NCBI GenBank assembly: GCA_015232795.1
Contig: JADFYX010000146.1
Coordinates: 1-6,386 of the forward strand
Length of the DNA: 6,386 nt
Source: Magnetococcales bacterium
Lineage (GTDB): Bacteria; Pseudomonadota; Magnetococcia; Magnetococcales; JADFYX01
Reading direction: 5' to 3'
Of this stretch, positions 6,268 to 6,386 are shown piece by piece (positions within the stretch are counted from its first letter, which is position 1; each line of letters starts with the position of its first letter). The notes under the pieces were generated by a model. The model was not told where the DNA came from. It saw only the letters and a list, made by a program, of their open reading frames with translations, and did no database searches. Made by a program: the position numbers and the translations under genes.

Positions 6268-6386
6268 TTATTTATCACTTGGATAAGAATCAATAATAGC
6301 TAAAAAATCTGAAGCATTAAGGGATGCTCCACCAATCAAGCCTCCATCCACATCTTCCAGACTAAAAATATTTTTTGCATTTTCCG
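6268..6386 (-). CDS. tpiA: Triosephosphate isomerase, C-terminal end (5' part outside window)
   Basis: The last 38 codons and a TAA stop (6268-6270) of tpiA are present; the gene enters from beyond the right edge on the minus strand. The enzyme (EC 5.3.1.1) interconverts dihydroxyacetone phosphate and glyceraldehyde 3-phosphate in glycolysis and gluconeogenesis. Recognition rests on the conserved C-terminal phosphate-binding block EDVDGGLIGGASL (fragment residues 10-22), followed by the usual NASDFLAII helix. The catalytic Lys, His and Glu are outside the window and cannot be checked. The final YPSDK tail is short and normal. Placement directly before secG supports the call. Confidence 0.95.
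   Translation of the reverse strand, partial: ENAKNIFSLEDVDGGLIGGASLNASDFLAIIDSYPSDK

Overview
This window is a compact bacterial chromosome segment. It is AT-leaning and most likely comes from a Pseudomonadota lineage. The EttA-type ABC-F protein and the class IV branched-chain aminotransferase look gammaproteobacterial. The SecG has a GGG-rich loop and a proline-rich tail that differ from the enterobacterial form, so a neighbouring proteobacterial class cannot be excluded. All coding regions look intact except two genes cut by the window edges. I see no mobile elements, CRISPR repeats, tRNAs or rRNAs.

Left part, plus strand (1-2840): the 3' end of an unrecognised gene runs into ilvE with an 8-base overlap (ATGAGTAG), and ilvE is followed after 4 bases by ettA. 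The tight packing suggests one transcript linking an unknown protein, branched-chain amino acid transamination and an ATP-sensing translation factor. The ilvE start is ambiguous: a longer reading frame begins at 98 behind a good Shine-Dalgarno sequence, but family alignment supports 218.

Middle (2841-3370): a 176-base gap holds a candidate promoter with small inverted and direct repeats. It leads to a single-gene unit for an unrecognised 117-residue protein with three predicted membrane segments.

Right part, minus strand (3407-6386, transcribed leftward): the 3' end of tpiA, then secG, then a stem-loop with A/T tracts on both sides that acts as terminator. Beyond it lies a two-component system, a membrane-anchored double-PAS HisKA_3 kinase and a NarL/FixJ-type response regulator, joined by a 4-base ATGA overlap. 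This system converges on the small membrane-protein gene with only 36 bases between stop codons.

Most of the window is ordinary housekeeping content. The parts least explained by known families are the three-segment membrane protein with its repeat-bearing promoter, the unknown gene before ilvE, and the stimulus sensed by the two-component system. I did not find convincing evidence of a new multi-gene system.
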